Positions 15,713-24,830 of a stretch of 35,284 nt of DNA are shown here, piece after piece. The notes below the pieces were generated by a model. The model saw nothing but the letters and a program-made list of their open reading frames with translations, was not told where the DNA came from and made no database searches. Both the position numbers and the translations under genes were made by a program. This stretch comes from Pseudomonas sp. WS 5079 (GTDB lineage: Bacteria; Pseudomonadota; Gammaproteobacteria; Pseudomonadales; Pseudomonadaceae). The stretch covers positions 1 to 35,284 of the forward strand of contig NZ_JAAQWN010000019.1 of assembly GCF_012985465.1 (NCBI RefSeq), written 5' to 3'. The first letter of the stretch is position 1, and the number at the start of each line of letters is the position of its first letter.

Positions 15713-17122
15713 TCAGAGCGGCTTACCACGATTGCCATGCTGGCTGACGAACGCCTGAATAGCCTTCAGATCATTAGGCAATACCGTGCAACGCTCTTCC
15801 CGCTCAAACAGGTCAGCCAGGTGCGGCGGCAGCTCCAAGGCCTTGCCGACACCGGCCTTCTGCACCGCCTCAGGGAATTTCACCGGGTGGGCCGTGCCGA
15901 GGATCACCATCGGGATATCCAGGCTGCGCCGGCATTCGCGTGCGGCCTTGACGCCAATGGCGGTGTGCGGGTCCAGCAGCTCGCCGGTCTGGGCATAGAC
16001 TTCAGCGATGGTCTCGCAGGTTTGGGCATCGTCCACGGCCAGGGAGTCGAACAGCTTGCGGGTTTCGGTCCAACGCTCCTGATCGACGCTGAAACCGCCA
16101 CCCTGCTTGAAGCTGTCCATCAGGCCGGCCAGGGCCGCGCCGTTACGACCGTGCATGTCGAACAGCAGGCGTTCGAAGTTCGACGAGACCATGATGTCCA
16201 TCGACGGCGACAAGGTCGCGTGCAGGGTTTCCTTGACGTACTGGTTGCCGCTCATGAAGCGGTGCAGGATGTCGTTGCGGTTGGTGGCGACGATCAACTG
16301 GTTGATCGGCAGGCCCATGTTGCGCGCCAGGTAGCCGGCGAAGATATCGCCGAAGTTGCCGGTCGGCACCGAGAACGACACCGAACGCGCCGGCCCGCCC
16401 AACTGCAGCGAGGCGTGGAAGTAGTAGACGATCTGGGCCATGATCCGCGCCCAGTTGATCGAGTTCACCGCAACCAGGCGCGTGCCTTTAAGGAAGCTCT
16501 GGTCAGCAAAGCTGGCCTTGACCATTTCCTGGCAGTCGTCGAAGTTGCCTTCGACCGCGATGTTGTGGATGTTCTCGCCAAAGATGGTGGTCATCTGCCG
16601 GCGCTGCACGTCCGATACACGGTTGTGCGGGTGCAGGATGAAGATGTCGACGTTTTCGCAGTGCTTGCAGCCTTCGATGGCCGCCGAGCCGGTATCACCG
16701 GAGGTGGCACCGATGATCACCACGCGCTCGCCGCGTTTCTCCAGCACGTAGTCCAGCAGGCGGCCGAGCAATTGCAGGGCAAAATCCTTGAACGCCAGGG
16801 TCGGGCCGTGGAACAGCTCCAGCACCCATTCGTTGCCGTTCAACTGGCGCAGCGGGGCGATGGCGTTGTGGGAAAACACGCCGTAGGTTTCTTCGAGGAT
16901 CTTCTTGAAGTCAGCATCGGGGATGCTGCCGGTGACGAACGGGCGCATGACCCGGAACGCCAACTCGTGGTATGGCAGGCCGGCCCAGGAGGCGATTTCT
17001 TCCTGGGTGAAGCGTGGCAGGTTTTCCGGCACGTACAGGCCGCCGTCAGTGGCGAGGCCTGCGAGCAGGACGTCTTCGAAATTCAGGGCCGGTGCCTGGC
17101 CGCGGGTGCTGATGTAACGCAT
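15713..17122 (-). CDS. thrC: Threonine synthase
   Basis: ThrC converts O-phospho-L-homoserine to L-threonine with pyridoxal phosphate, the last step of threonine synthesis. The 469-aa product begins MRYISTRGQAPALNFEDVLL, the standard N-terminus. It has the PLP lysine Lys112 in FHGPTLAFKDFALQ and the phosphate-binding GATSGDTGSAA loop. The length matches the Gram-negative (E. coli/Pseudomonas) class. GAGGAG 6 bases before the ATG sets the start. It lies 66 bases downstream of hom on the same strand, so hom-thrC should be one transcript. It is followed by a strong terminator. Confidence 0.97.
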   Translation of the reverse strand: MRYISTRGQAPALNFEDVLLAGLATDGGLYVPENLPRFTQEEIASWAGLPYHELAFRVMRPFVTGSIPDADFKKILEETYGVFSHNAIAPLRQLNGNEWVLELFHGPTLAFKDFALQLLGRLLDYVLEKRGERVVIIGATSGDTGSAAIEGCKHCENVDIFILHPHNRVSDVQRRQMTTIFGENIHNIAVEGNFDDCQEMVKASFADQSFLKGTRLVAVNSINWARIMAQIVYYFHASLQLGGPARSVSFSVPTGNFGDIFAGYLARNMGLPINQLIVATNRNDILHRFMSGNQYVKETLHATLSPSMDIMVSSNFERLLFDMHGRNGAALAGLMDSFKQGGGFSVDQERWTETRKLFDSLAVDDAQTCETIAEVYAQTGELLDPHTAIGVKAARECRRSLDIPMVILGTAHPVKFPEAVQKAGVGKALELPPHLADLFEREERCTVLPNDLKAIQAFVSQHGNRGKPL

Positions 17123-17188
17123 GACTGGCTCCTCTACAACATTCTTGAACAGAGGCCGCCGAACCTGCGGGGCCTCTGCAACCTATCG

Positions 17189-18493
17189 TTAGTTCAGGTG
17201 TTCGACACGGATCCGTACCACCGGCCCGACCACGCCTTGCAAGGCTTCCAGGGCGGCGATGGCATCGTTCATGTGCTGTTCCAGCACCCGGTGGGTCAGT
17301 AGGATCATGGGCACCAGGCCGTCGTGTTCTTCGACTTCCTTCTGCATGATCGACTCAATATTGATGCCACGCTCCGAGAGGATGCTGGCCACCTGGGCCA
17401 ACACGCCTGGATGATCCTTGGCCTGGATCCGCAGGTAGTAGGAGCTTTCGCAGGCTTCGATCGGCAGGATCGGGTGGGCCGACAGCGAATCCGGCTGGAA
17501 CGCCAGGTGCGGCACGCGGTTTTCCGGGTCGCTGGTCATGGCGCGGACCACGTCCACCAGGTCGGCGATCACCGACGAAGCGGTGGGTTCCATGCCGGCG
17601 CCAGCGCCGTAGAACAGGGTCGAACCGGCCGCATCACCATTGACCATCACCGCGTTCATCACGCCATTGACGTTGGCGATCAGGCGGTCGGCCGGGATCA
17701 GGGTCGGGTGCACGCGCAATTCGATACCGGCAGCGGTGCTGCGCGCCACGCCCAGGTGCTTGATGCGGTAGCCCAGGGCTTCGGCGTAGTTCACGTCGGC
17801 GGTGGTCAGCTTGGTGATGCCTTCGGTGTAGGCCTTGTCGAACTGCAGCGGGATCCCAAAGGCGATGGACGCCAGGATGGTCAGCTTGTGCGCTGCGTCG
17901 ATGCCTTCCACGTCAAACGTCGGGTCGGCTTCGGCGTAACCCAGGGCCTGGGCCTCGGCCAGCACGTCTTCGAAGGTACGGCCCTTCTCGCGCATTTCGG
18001 TAAGGATGAAGTTACCGGTGCCATTGATGATGCCGGCCACCCAGTTGATACGGTTGGCCGACAGGCCTTCGCGGATCGCCTTGATCACCGGGATACCGCC
18101 AGCGACTGCGGCTTCGAACGCCACGATCACGCCCTTCTCGCGGGCCTTGGCGAAGATTTCGTTGCCATGCACGGCAATCAGCGCCTTGTTGGCGGTAACC
18201 ACGTGCTTGCCGTTTTCGATGGCCTTGAGCACCAACTCACGGGCGACGGTGTAGCCGCCGACCAGTTCGATGACGATATCGATTTCAGGGTTTGTGGCCA
18301 CGTCGAAGACATCGTTGGTAATCGCAATACCGGTCGTTTGGTACTGAGGCTTTGGCGTACGCATGGCAATTTGTGCCACTTCAATCCCACGCCCTGCACG
18401 GCGGGAAATTTCCTCAGCATTACGCTGAAGTACGTTCAAGGTGCCGCCACCGACGGTCCCTAACCCACAGATGCCTACTTTGACCGGTTTCAC
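17189..18493 (-). CDS. hom: Homoserine dehydrogenase
   Basis: Hom reduces aspartate-4-semialdehyde to homoserine with NAD(P)H, feeding threonine and methionine synthesis. The 434-aa product has the nucleotide-binding GICGLGTVGGG at residues 8-18. The catalytic domain includes VTANKALIA, EAAVAGGIPVIKAIREGL and GIINGTGNFILTEM, and a C-terminal ACT domain (about 345-425, YLRIQAKDHPGVLAQVASIL) is the usual site of feedback control. I chose the GTG at 18493 (VKPVKVGICG) because GGGGAG lies 7 bases upstream and the length then equals the Pseudomonas enzyme. An ATG 15 bases earlier is in frame but overlaps that ribosome binding site. It sits upstream of thrC. Confidence 0.96.
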   Translation of the reverse strand: MKPVKVGICGLGTVGGGTLNVLQRNAEEISRRAGRGIEVAQIAMRTPKPQYQTTGIAITNDVFDVATNPEIDIVIELVGGYTVARELVLKAIENGKHVVTANKALIAVHGNEIFAKAREKGVIVAFEAAVAGGIPVIKAIREGLSANRINWVAGIINGTGNFILTEMREKGRTFEDVLAEAQALGYAEADPTFDVEGIDAAHKLTILASIAFGIPLQFDKAYTEGITKLTTADVNYAEALGYRIKHLGVARSTAAGIELRVHPTLIPADRLIANVNGVMNAVMVNGDAAGSTLFYGAGAGMEPTASSVIADLVDVVRAMTSDPENRVPHLAFQPDSLSAHPILPIEACESSYYLRIQAKDHPGVLAQVASILSERGINIESIMQKEVEEHDGLVPMILLTHRVLEQHMNDAIAALEALQGVVGPVVRIRVEHLN

Positions 18494-18511
18494 TGAAGAA
18501 CTCCCCATGAA

Positions 18512-18534
18512 ACGGCCGACTCAAGGTCGGCCGT
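18512..18534. terminator. Hairpin immediately upstream of hom
   Basis: ACGGCCGAC and GTCGGCCGT form a 9-bp perfect stem with a five-base loop. On the minus strand it is followed only by TTTC and then by the hom ribosome binding site. It may be a second, weak terminator for dsbC or a structure in the hom leader. Confidence 0.5.
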
Positions 18535-18560
18535 GAAAAACAGCCGCACAACTGCGGCTC
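18535..18560 (-). terminator. dsbC Rho-independent terminator
   Basis: On the minus strand AGCCGCA and TGCGGCT form a 7-bp stem around GTTG and are followed by GTTTTTC. It lies about 60 bases after the dsbC stop codon. Confidence 0.8.
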
Positions 18561-18569
18561 GCTATTAAT

Positions 18570-18593
18570 GACCCGCCGACGGGTCGGCGGGTC
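18570..18593. repeat. Perfect inverted repeat between dsbC and hom
   Basis: GACCCGCCGAC (18570-18580) and GTCGGCGGGTC (18583-18593) form an 11-bp perfect stem with a two-base loop. It is the first of three hairpins that follow dsbC on the minus strand. Confidence 0.7.
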
Positions 18594-18620
18594 TGACCGT
18601 CAAAGGCTCGACGATACTGT

Positions 18621-19352
18621 TTATTTGGCACCCAGCGCCAGTTTGGCGATTTGTGGGGCCGGCTGGTAGCCCGGAATGACCTGGCCGTCAGCCAAGACGA
18701 TGGCCGGCGTACCGTTCACGCCAATCGACTGGCCCAGGTTGAACTGCTTGGAGACCGGGTTGGCACAGGCAGCAGCCTTGATGTCCTTGCCGTCGACCAT
18801 CTTGTCCATGGCGCCTTTTTTGTCAGCCGAGCACCACACCGCCTGCAACTGCTTGTCACCCGGCGAACCCAGGCCCTGGCGCGGGAACGCGACGTAGCGC
18901 ACTTCGACGCCCATCTTGTTCAGCTCAGGCACTTCGGCGTGCAGCTTGTGGCAGTACGGGCAGGTGGTGTCGGTGAACACGGTGATGTGGGTCTTGGTCT
19001 CGCCAATGGCCGGGTACACCACGGTTTCGGCAACCGGGATGGCGTTGATCAACTTGGACACGCCCAGGCGCTCGGCCTTCTCGGTGAGGTTGACCGGCTT
19101 GCCGTCTTTCAATTGGAACAGGTAGCCCTGGACGATGTACTGGCCGTCGGCGCTGGCATACAGCACGCGGCTGCCCTTGAGCTTGACTTCATACAGGCCG
19201 GCCATGGGGCTGGCGCTGATGCTTTCGACCGGAGTTTCGAGTTGGAGGCTTTCCAGACTCTTACGGATTGTCTTCTCGGCGGCGTCATCGGCAACGGCAA
19301 AGGTTGAGACCAACGCAATGGCTGCGGCGGCAAAAATCTGGGTCAAGCGCAT
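18621..19352 (-). CDS. dsbC: Thiol:disulfide interchange protein DsbC
   Basis: DsbC is the periplasmic disulfide isomerase that reshuffles wrong disulfides and is kept reduced by DsbD. The 243-aa product has a cleavable signal peptide (MRLTQIFAAAAIALVSTFAVA). An N-terminal dimerisation domain follows (about 22-85), then a helical linker and a C-terminal thioredoxin fold with the CPYC active site at Cys131-Cys134. The cis-proline Thr215-Pro216 (NGTPAIV) and the second structural pair Cys174/Cys196 are present, as in E. coli DsbC. The start follows GGAGTTCCC in the mRNA sense. It lies about 140 bases downstream of xerD, the same order seen in many gammaproteobacteria. Confidence 0.96.
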   Translation of the reverse strand: MRLTQIFAAAAIALVSTFAVADDAAEKTIRKSLESLQLETPVESISASPMAGLYEVKLKGSRVLYASADGQYIVQGYLFQLKDGKPVNLTEKAERLGVSKLINAIPVAETVVYPAIGETKTHITVFTDTTCPYCHKLHAEVPELNKMGVEVRYVAFPRQGLGSPGDKQLQAVWCSADKKGAMDKMVDGKDIKAAACANPVSKQFNLGQSIGVNGTPAIVLADGQVIPGYQPAPQIAKLALGAK

Positions 19353-19493
19353 GGGAACTCCTGAAGGCAGATGCAGGGACGAAGGCCAGGACGCCGATCT
19401 GGAAACACGGCTCGGGACCGTCCCCTTTGCAAACCGGCAAAGCCTACCACAATTGGGCGCCAGGGCAGACGCCGACGGCCAAATTGGGGCCTG

Positions 19494-20390
19494 TCAGCCC
19501 CTCGGGTGATGTTTGGCATGCAGGTCCTGCAACCTTGCGCGCGCCACGTGGGTATAAATCTGCGTGGTCGACAGGTCGCTGTGGCCCAGCAACATCTGCA
19601 CCACGCGCAAATCCGCGCCATGGTTGAGCAGATGGGTGGCAAATGCATGGCGCAGGGTATGGGGGGACAGCGACTTGCCGATCCCGGCCACCTTGGCCTG
19701 GTGCTTGATGCGATGCCAGAAGGTCTGGCGGGTCATCTGTTCGCCGCGCAGGCTGGGAAACAGCACGTCACTGGGGCGCCCGCCGAGCAACTCGCTGCGG
19801 GCATCGCGCATGTAGCGCTCGACCCACACGATCGCCTCTTCACCCATGGGTACCAGGCGCTCCTTGCTGCCCTTGCCCATCACCCGCAACACGCCCTGGC
19901 GCAGGTTGACCTGCTCCAGGGTCAGGCTGATCAGCTCGGTGACGCGCAGGCCGCAGGCATATAAGACTTCCAGCATGGCGCGGTCACGCTGGCCGATGGC
20001 TTCGCTCAGGTCGGGCGCGGCCAGCAGGGCCTCGACGTCGGCTTCTGACAAGGACTTGGGCAACGGCCTGCCGAGCTGCGGCATATCGACTTGCAGGGTC
20101 GGATCGACAGCAATCAGCTTTTCCCGCAGCAAATAGCGATAAAACCCACGCACTCCCGAGAGGAATCGTGCAGTGGAGCGCGGCTTGTAGTTTTGCTCAA
20201 GACGCCAGGCCAGGTGATCGAGAATCAACTCGCGCCCGGCATGGCTCAGTTCGAGGTTTTTCTCCAGCAACCAGCCATTGAACAGGGCCAGGTCGCTGCG
20301 GTAGGACTGGCGAGTGTTGTCCGACAGGCCTTTTTCCAGCCAGAGGGCGTCGAGGAAGCGGTCGATCAGGGGGTGGTCAATGGCGGGCAT
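19494..20390 (-). CDS. xerD: Site-specific tyrosine recombinase XerD
   Basis: XerD acts with XerC at dif to resolve chromosome dimers, under FtsK control. The 298-aa product has the N-terminal core-binding domain (residues 1-90: RFLDALWLEKGLSDNTRQSY) and a catalytic domain with all expected residues: Arg149 (YACGLRVTELI), Lys174 (GKGSKER), His244 and Arg247 (HTLRHAFATHLL), His270 (LLGHSDLSTTQIYTH) and the nucleophile Tyr279. The length is exactly that of E. coli XerD, which argues for the housekeeping recombinase and not a mobile-element integrase. Its location between an acyl-CoA thioesterase gene and dsbC supports this. No dif-like site is visible in the window. Confidence 0.96.
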   Translation of the reverse strand: MPAIDHPLIDRFLDALWLEKGLSDNTRQSYRSDLALFNGWLLEKNLELSHAGRELILDHLAWRLEQNYKPRSTARFLSGVRGFYRYLLREKLIAVDPTLQVDMPQLGRPLPKSLSEADVEALLAAPDLSEAIGQRDRAMLEVLYACGLRVTELISLTLEQVNLRQGVLRVMGKGSKERLVPMGEEAIVWVERYMRDARSELLGGRPSDVLFPSLRGEQMTRQTFWHRIKHQAKVAGIGKSLSPHTLRHAFATHLLNHGADLRVVQMLLGHSDLSTTQIYTHVARARLQDLHAKHHPRG

Positions 20391-20442
20391 GGGCGCTCGA
20401 ACGGAGAAAAGAATGGGTAGATCCTATCGCAGCCGCGCTCTA

Positions 20443-20525
20443 TGTAGGAGCCGGCTTGCCGGCGAAGGCGGTCTCACGTACTGCGGTGTTGCTGCGGTCC
20501 TCATCGCTGGCAAGCCGGCTCCTAC
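20443..20525. repeat. REPIN of the TGTAGGAGCCGGC type
   Basis: TGTAGGAGCCGGCTTGCCGG (20443-20462) is matched by the inverted arm GGCAAGCCGGCTCCTAC (20509-20525). This is a different REP subfamily from the GTGGGAGCGGGCTTG elements elsewhere in the window. It separates the thioesterase gene from xerD. Confidence 0.85.
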
Positions 20526-20528
20526 GGG

Positions 20529-20942
20529 TCAATCCACAAACCCAGGCAACACCGGCACCGGCCGCTTATCGTCATCAATTGCGACAAAGCTGAACACACC
20601 CTGGATCGCCTTCTCGCGGCCATCGGCACTCATGCTCTCGACAAATACTTCCACTTCCACCTTGAGACTGGTGTTGCCAACCTTGATCACGCGGCCAATC
20701 AGCTCGACGATGGAACCGGCCGGTATCGCATGATTGAAGTCGATACGATCGGTAGATACCGTCACCAGCGGCAAACGGCAAAAACGCGTGGCGGTGATGA
20801 ACGACACTTCGTCCATCCAGGCCAACGCAGTGCCGCCAAACAGGGTGTTGTGGTGGTTGGTGGTCGGCGGGAATACGGCCTTGGTGACGTGGGTCACGGA
20901 CAGGTCGGTGCGGCGCTGGATTTCTTCGAGGCGGGTGGTCAT
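20529..20942 (-). CDS. Acyl-CoA thioesterase, hotdog fold (YciA/BACH-like)
   Basis: The 137-aa product is a single hotdog domain that hydrolyses acyl-CoA thioesters in the cytoplasm. The helix-leading motif NHHNTLFGGTALAWMDE carries the conserved Asn and the catalytic Asp of the YciA/cytosolic acyl-CoA hydrolase group. STDRIDFNHAIPAGSIVELIG is the second family motif. The chain-length preference cannot be read from sequence. The ATG at 20942 (MTTRLEEIQRRTDL) fits homologues better than an upstream in-frame start at 20966. The stop lies three bases from the edge of a REPIN. It is transcribed downstream of the rplS terminator, so it probably has its own promoter. Confidence 0.87.
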   Translation of the reverse strand: MTTRLEEIQRRTDLSVTHVTKAVFPPTTNHHNTLFGGTALAWMDEVSFITATRFCRLPLVTVSTDRIDFNHAIPAGSIVELIGRVIKVGNTSLKVEVEVFVESMSADGREKAIQGVFSFVAIDDDKRPVPVLPGFVD

Positions 20943-20976
20943 GAACGGGTTCCGGGCAATGGGCAAATTTCAGGCA

Positions 20977-21006
20977 CAAAAAAGCAGCCCGTAGGCTGCT
21001 TTTTTC
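20977..21006 (-). terminator. rplS operon terminator
   Basis: AGCAGCC and GGCTGCT pair around CGTA and are flanked by six A on one side and six T on the other. It lies 19 bases after the rplS stop codon and is a textbook Rho-independent terminator that can work in both directions. Confidence 0.92.
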
Positions 21007-21024
21007 TGCATCGGGAAGCTGGAC

Positions 21025-21375
21025 TTAAGCCAGTTTTTCCTTGATGCGAGCTGCTTTACCGGACAGGTCACGCAGGTAGTACAGCTTGGCTTTACGTACG
21101 TCACCGCGACGTTTAACGGCCATGCTGTCGATTTGCGGGCTGTAGGTCTGGAAAGTACGCTCTACGCCAACACCGTTGGAGATTTTACGAACAGTGAAAG
21201 CACTGTTCACACCACGGTTACGCTTGGCGATTACTACGCCTTCGAACGCTTGCAGACGCGAACGGTCGCCTTCCTTCACTTTCACCTGAACGACAATGGT
21301 GTCGCCCGGGGCAAAGGTAGGGATCTCTTTGGTCATCTGCTCTGCTTCGAGTGCAAGGATGATTTTGTTAGTCAT
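21025..21375 (-). CDS. rplS: 50S ribosomal protein L19
   Basis: L19 sits at the interface of the 30S and 50S subunits. The 116-aa product has the usual N-terminal helix ([29 protein letters not shown] in part) and the signature [28 protein letters not shown] region, ending [24 protein letters not shown] 8 bases upstream fixes the start. It is the last gene of the rpsP-rimM-trmD-rplS operon, 45 bases after trmD, and is followed at once by the operon terminator. Confidence 0.98.
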
Positions 21376-21420
21376 GCTGTGCTCCTAAGGTAAATCGTCG
21401 GATCTACCATCGATACGTTG

Positions 21421-22173
21421 TTAACTATCGTCCCGCGCGAGGATGTATTCCTCGAGCAGCTTCTTCTCTTCTCCAGAAAGCGAGCGGCTTTCCAGAAGAT
21501 CGGCGCGTCGTTCATAGGTCCGACCAAGGGACTGCTGTAAACGCCAACGCCGGATGTGTGCGTGATTGCCACTTAGCAACACGTCGGGAACACGCTGATC
21601 CGCATACACCTCCGGTCGGGTGTAGTGCGGGCAATCCAGCAAACCATCCGTGAAGGAATCTTCCTCCGCGGAGTCCGCATGCCCTAAAGCTCCAGGCAGC
21701 AGTCGTGTAACCGCATCTATCAGGACCATCGCCGGCAGCTCACCGCCAGACAGGACATAGTCCCCAATCGACCACTCTTCATCGACATGAGCTTCAATAA
21801 AACGCTCGTCAATGCCTTCATAGCGACCGGCAATCAGGATCAGTGCTTCCTCATTCGCCAGTTCGCGTACCGCAGCCTGTTTCAGCTGGCGGCCTTGAGG
21901 GGACAGGTAAATTACCTTCGCCTTCTCCCCTGCTGCTGCCTTGGCCTGAACCAGGGCGTCTTCCAGGGGCTTGATCTTCATCACCATGCCCGGGCCACCG
22001 CCAAAAGGGCGATCATCCACAGTGTGATGTCGATCCGTCGTGTAGTCTCGCGGGTTCCAACAAGTAAGCTGCAAGAGCCCTTGTTTCACCGCCCGACTGG
22101 TGATGCCGTACTCGCTGATGGCGGAAAACATCTCGGGAAACAAACTGATCACTTCAATGCGCAAATTAGCCAC
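21421..22173 (-). CDS. trmD: tRNA (guanine-37-N1)-methyltransferase TrmD
   Basis: TrmD puts the N1-methyl group on G37 of tRNAs reading CNN codons, using S-adenosylmethionine in a trefoil-knot (SPOUT) fold, and so prevents +1 frameshifting. The 250-aa product begins VANLRIEVISLFPEMF. It has the knot and substrate segments GGGPGMVMKIKPLEDAL, LSPQGRQLKQ, AGRYEGIDERF and DYVLSGGELPAMVLIDAV. The start is a GTG at 22173, two bases after the rimM stop codon, which implies translational coupling. Longer in-frame starts inside rimM are not supported by homologue length. Confidence 0.97.
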   Translation of the reverse strand: MANLRIEVISLFPEMFSAISEYGITSRAVKQGLLQLTCWNPRDYTTDRHHTVDDRPFGGGPGMVMKIKPLEDALVQAKAAAGEKAKVIYLSPQGRQLKQAAVRELANEEALILIAGRYEGIDERFIEAHVDEEWSIGDYVLSGGELPAMVLIDAVTRLLPGALGHADSAEEDSFTDGLLDCPHYTRPEVYADQRVPDVLLSGNHAHIRRWRLQQSLGRTYERRADLLESRSLSGEEKKLLEEYILARDDS

Positions 22174-22175
22174 GC

Positions 22176-22712
22176 TTAGAAGTCCGCGTCCCATTCCACC
22201 TTCATCTCGCCCGCTGCCAGGTCGACGGCCAACACGCATTGCTCGGTATACGGCAACAGGCGTTCGCGATCATCCAGGCTGCCAGCGCAAGGCTTGACCA
22301 CCATTACATCATTGGCGCCGGTTTCCAGAAGATGATCGATTTTCCCGAGCAATTGCCCGAGTTGATCAATAACCTTCAGACCTTCCAGCTGGTACCAGTA
22401 GTACTCGCCATCGGTCAATTCAGGGAACAGGTTGCGCGGCACACAGATCTCATAACCGGCCAGAAGACGCGCTTCTTCACGATCATCGAGACCCTTGAGC
22501 TTTGCGACCAGGAACTTGTCGTTCCCGCGTCCACTGACCAGCTCGACCTGTTTCACACTACCTTCGCGCTTGAGCGTCCAGGTCTTGTACTGCAACAGGT
22601 TTTCAGTCGGATCAGTAAAGGAATACACCTTCACTTCGCCGCGAACGCCATGAACAGAGTAAATCTTGCCGATAACGATCAAATCATCAGCAACAGCTGG
22701 CGTCGCGTTCAT
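22176..22712 (-). CDS. rimM: Ribosome maturation factor RimM
   Basis: RimM helps 16S rRNA processing and assembly of the 30S head, binding protein S19. The 178-aa product has the N-terminal beta-barrel beginning DDLIVIGKIYSVHGVRGEVKVYSF and the C-terminal PRC-barrel (about 98-175, LTDGEYYWYQLEGLKVI and ending GEMKVEWDADF). It starts 5 bases after the rpsP stop and ends two bases before trmD in a tightly packed operon. Confidence 0.97.
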   Translation of the reverse strand: MNATPAVADDLIVIGKIYSVHGVRGEVKVYSFTDPTENLLQYKTWTLKREGSVKQVELVSGRGNDKFLVAKLKGLDDREEARLLAGYEICVPRNLFPELTDGEYYWYQLEGLKVIDQLGQLLGKIDHLLETGANDVMVVKPCAGSLDDRERLLPYTEQCVLAVDLAAGEMKVEWDADF

Positions 22713-22717
22713 ATTGC

Positions 22718-22969
22718 TCAGGCTGCGGCCTTAGCCGAGTCCTTCAACAACTTGGCAACACGCTCGGATGGCTGTGCACCAACGCTCAGCCAGTAGGCTA
22801 CGCGCTCTTGGTTCACGGACAGACGAACTTCTTGACCACGAGCAACAGGGTTGAAGAAACCAACCTGTTCCTTATGCGAACCGTCACGCGGGTTGCGGCT
22901 GTCGGTTACGGTCAAGTGGTAAAACGGGCGCTTTTTGGAGCCGCCAAGGGCAAGACGGATTGTTAGCAT
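22718..22969 (-). CDS. rpsP: 30S ribosomal protein S16
   Basis: S16 is an early-binding 30S assembly protein. The 83-aa product carries the family start MLTIRLALGGSKKRPFYHL and the motif TDSRNPRDGSHKEQVGFFNP, then the ERVAYWLSVGAQPSERVAKLL segment. AGGA about 10 bases upstream marks the start. It is first in the rpsP-rimM-trmD-rplS operon, with a convincing promoter about 75 bases upstream. Confidence 0.98.
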   Translation of the reverse strand: MLTIRLALGGSKKRPFYHLTVTDSRNPRDGSHKEQVGFFNPVARGQEVRLSVNQERVAYWLSVGAQPSERVAKLLKDSAKAAA

Positions 22970-23041
22970 GTGAACATCGTTCCTGTAGTCGGTGCTGCAA
23001 ATCTAAATGCACAGCGGGCATGGGTGCCCGAAAGGCCGCAT

Positions 23042-23069
23042 ATTCTAAGGAATATCCGGACTTTTGCAA
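23042..23069 (-). promoter_or_regulatory. Probable sigma-70 promoter of the rpsP operon
   Basis: On the minus strand TTGCAA (23069-23064) is followed by a 16-base spacer and TAGAAT (23047-23042). A GC-rich start region, AATATGCGGCCTTTCGGGC, follows and resembles the discriminator of growth-regulated ribosomal promoters. The leader to rpsP is about 65-70 bases. Confidence 0.7.
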
Positions 23070-23144
23070 ATGTCTTTTTCCGGCGCCTGACCGCGTGCCA
23101 TTCAGATCTGCTATAGAGCCGTCGGTTAAAACGGCGAGTCAGCT

Positions 23145-23212
23145 CCCGCCAACGGCGGGTTTGCTGGAGATCCCACATCCCTGTGGGTCTGCGCAAGAGC
23201 GAACTCTTGCGC
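23145..23212. terminator. Three tandem hairpins downstream of ffh
   Basis: Just after the ffh stop codon, minus-strand reading meets GCGCAAGAG TTCG CTCTTGCGC (23212-23191; 9-bp stem with a UUCG tetraloop). It then meets CCCACA GGGA TGTGGG (23187-23172) and CCCGCC GTT GGCGGG (23159-23145). None has a clean U-tract, so the cluster may act as a composite or Rho-linked end, or as a 3'-end stabiliser. Confidence 0.6.
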
Positions 23213-23219
23213 GAATTCT

Positions 23220-24596
<1,377 letters not shown>

Positions 24597-24720
24597 GCGC
24601 GATCCTTTCAGGCCCTATTCATCGAAGTGCATCGGTAGACCGAGGTAATGGCGGCCCAGGCTGTGATAAATCGCTATTAAAAACAGCGCTCGGCGAGCCT
24701 GCGGCGTGGGCAGGTCGCGG

Positions 24721-24726
24721 ATTATA
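24721..24726 (-). promoter_or_regulatory. Possible -10 element for ffh
   Basis: TATAAT is present on the minus strand in the 234-base divergent gap between ffh and ypjD. The matching -35 position (about 24743-24749) is poor (TGTGCA-like), so the promoter call rests on the -10 alone. The leader to ffh would be about 120 bases. Confidence 0.4.
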
Positions 24727-24830
24727 GCGAAGACTGCCGCCATGCACACCCGCTGTCTGGCCCAGTGGTCTTTCGTGGAACGCAGGTGTGTGCCAAACTC
24801 ATCGGCTTTCGGGCTTGCCTAACAGGATTT

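Noticed and set aside
19494..20390. Tyrosine recombinase as a sign of an integrated element
   Set aside because: Length, motifs and the dsbC neighbour identify housekeeping XerD. No att-like repeats, tRNA or phage genes are nearby.
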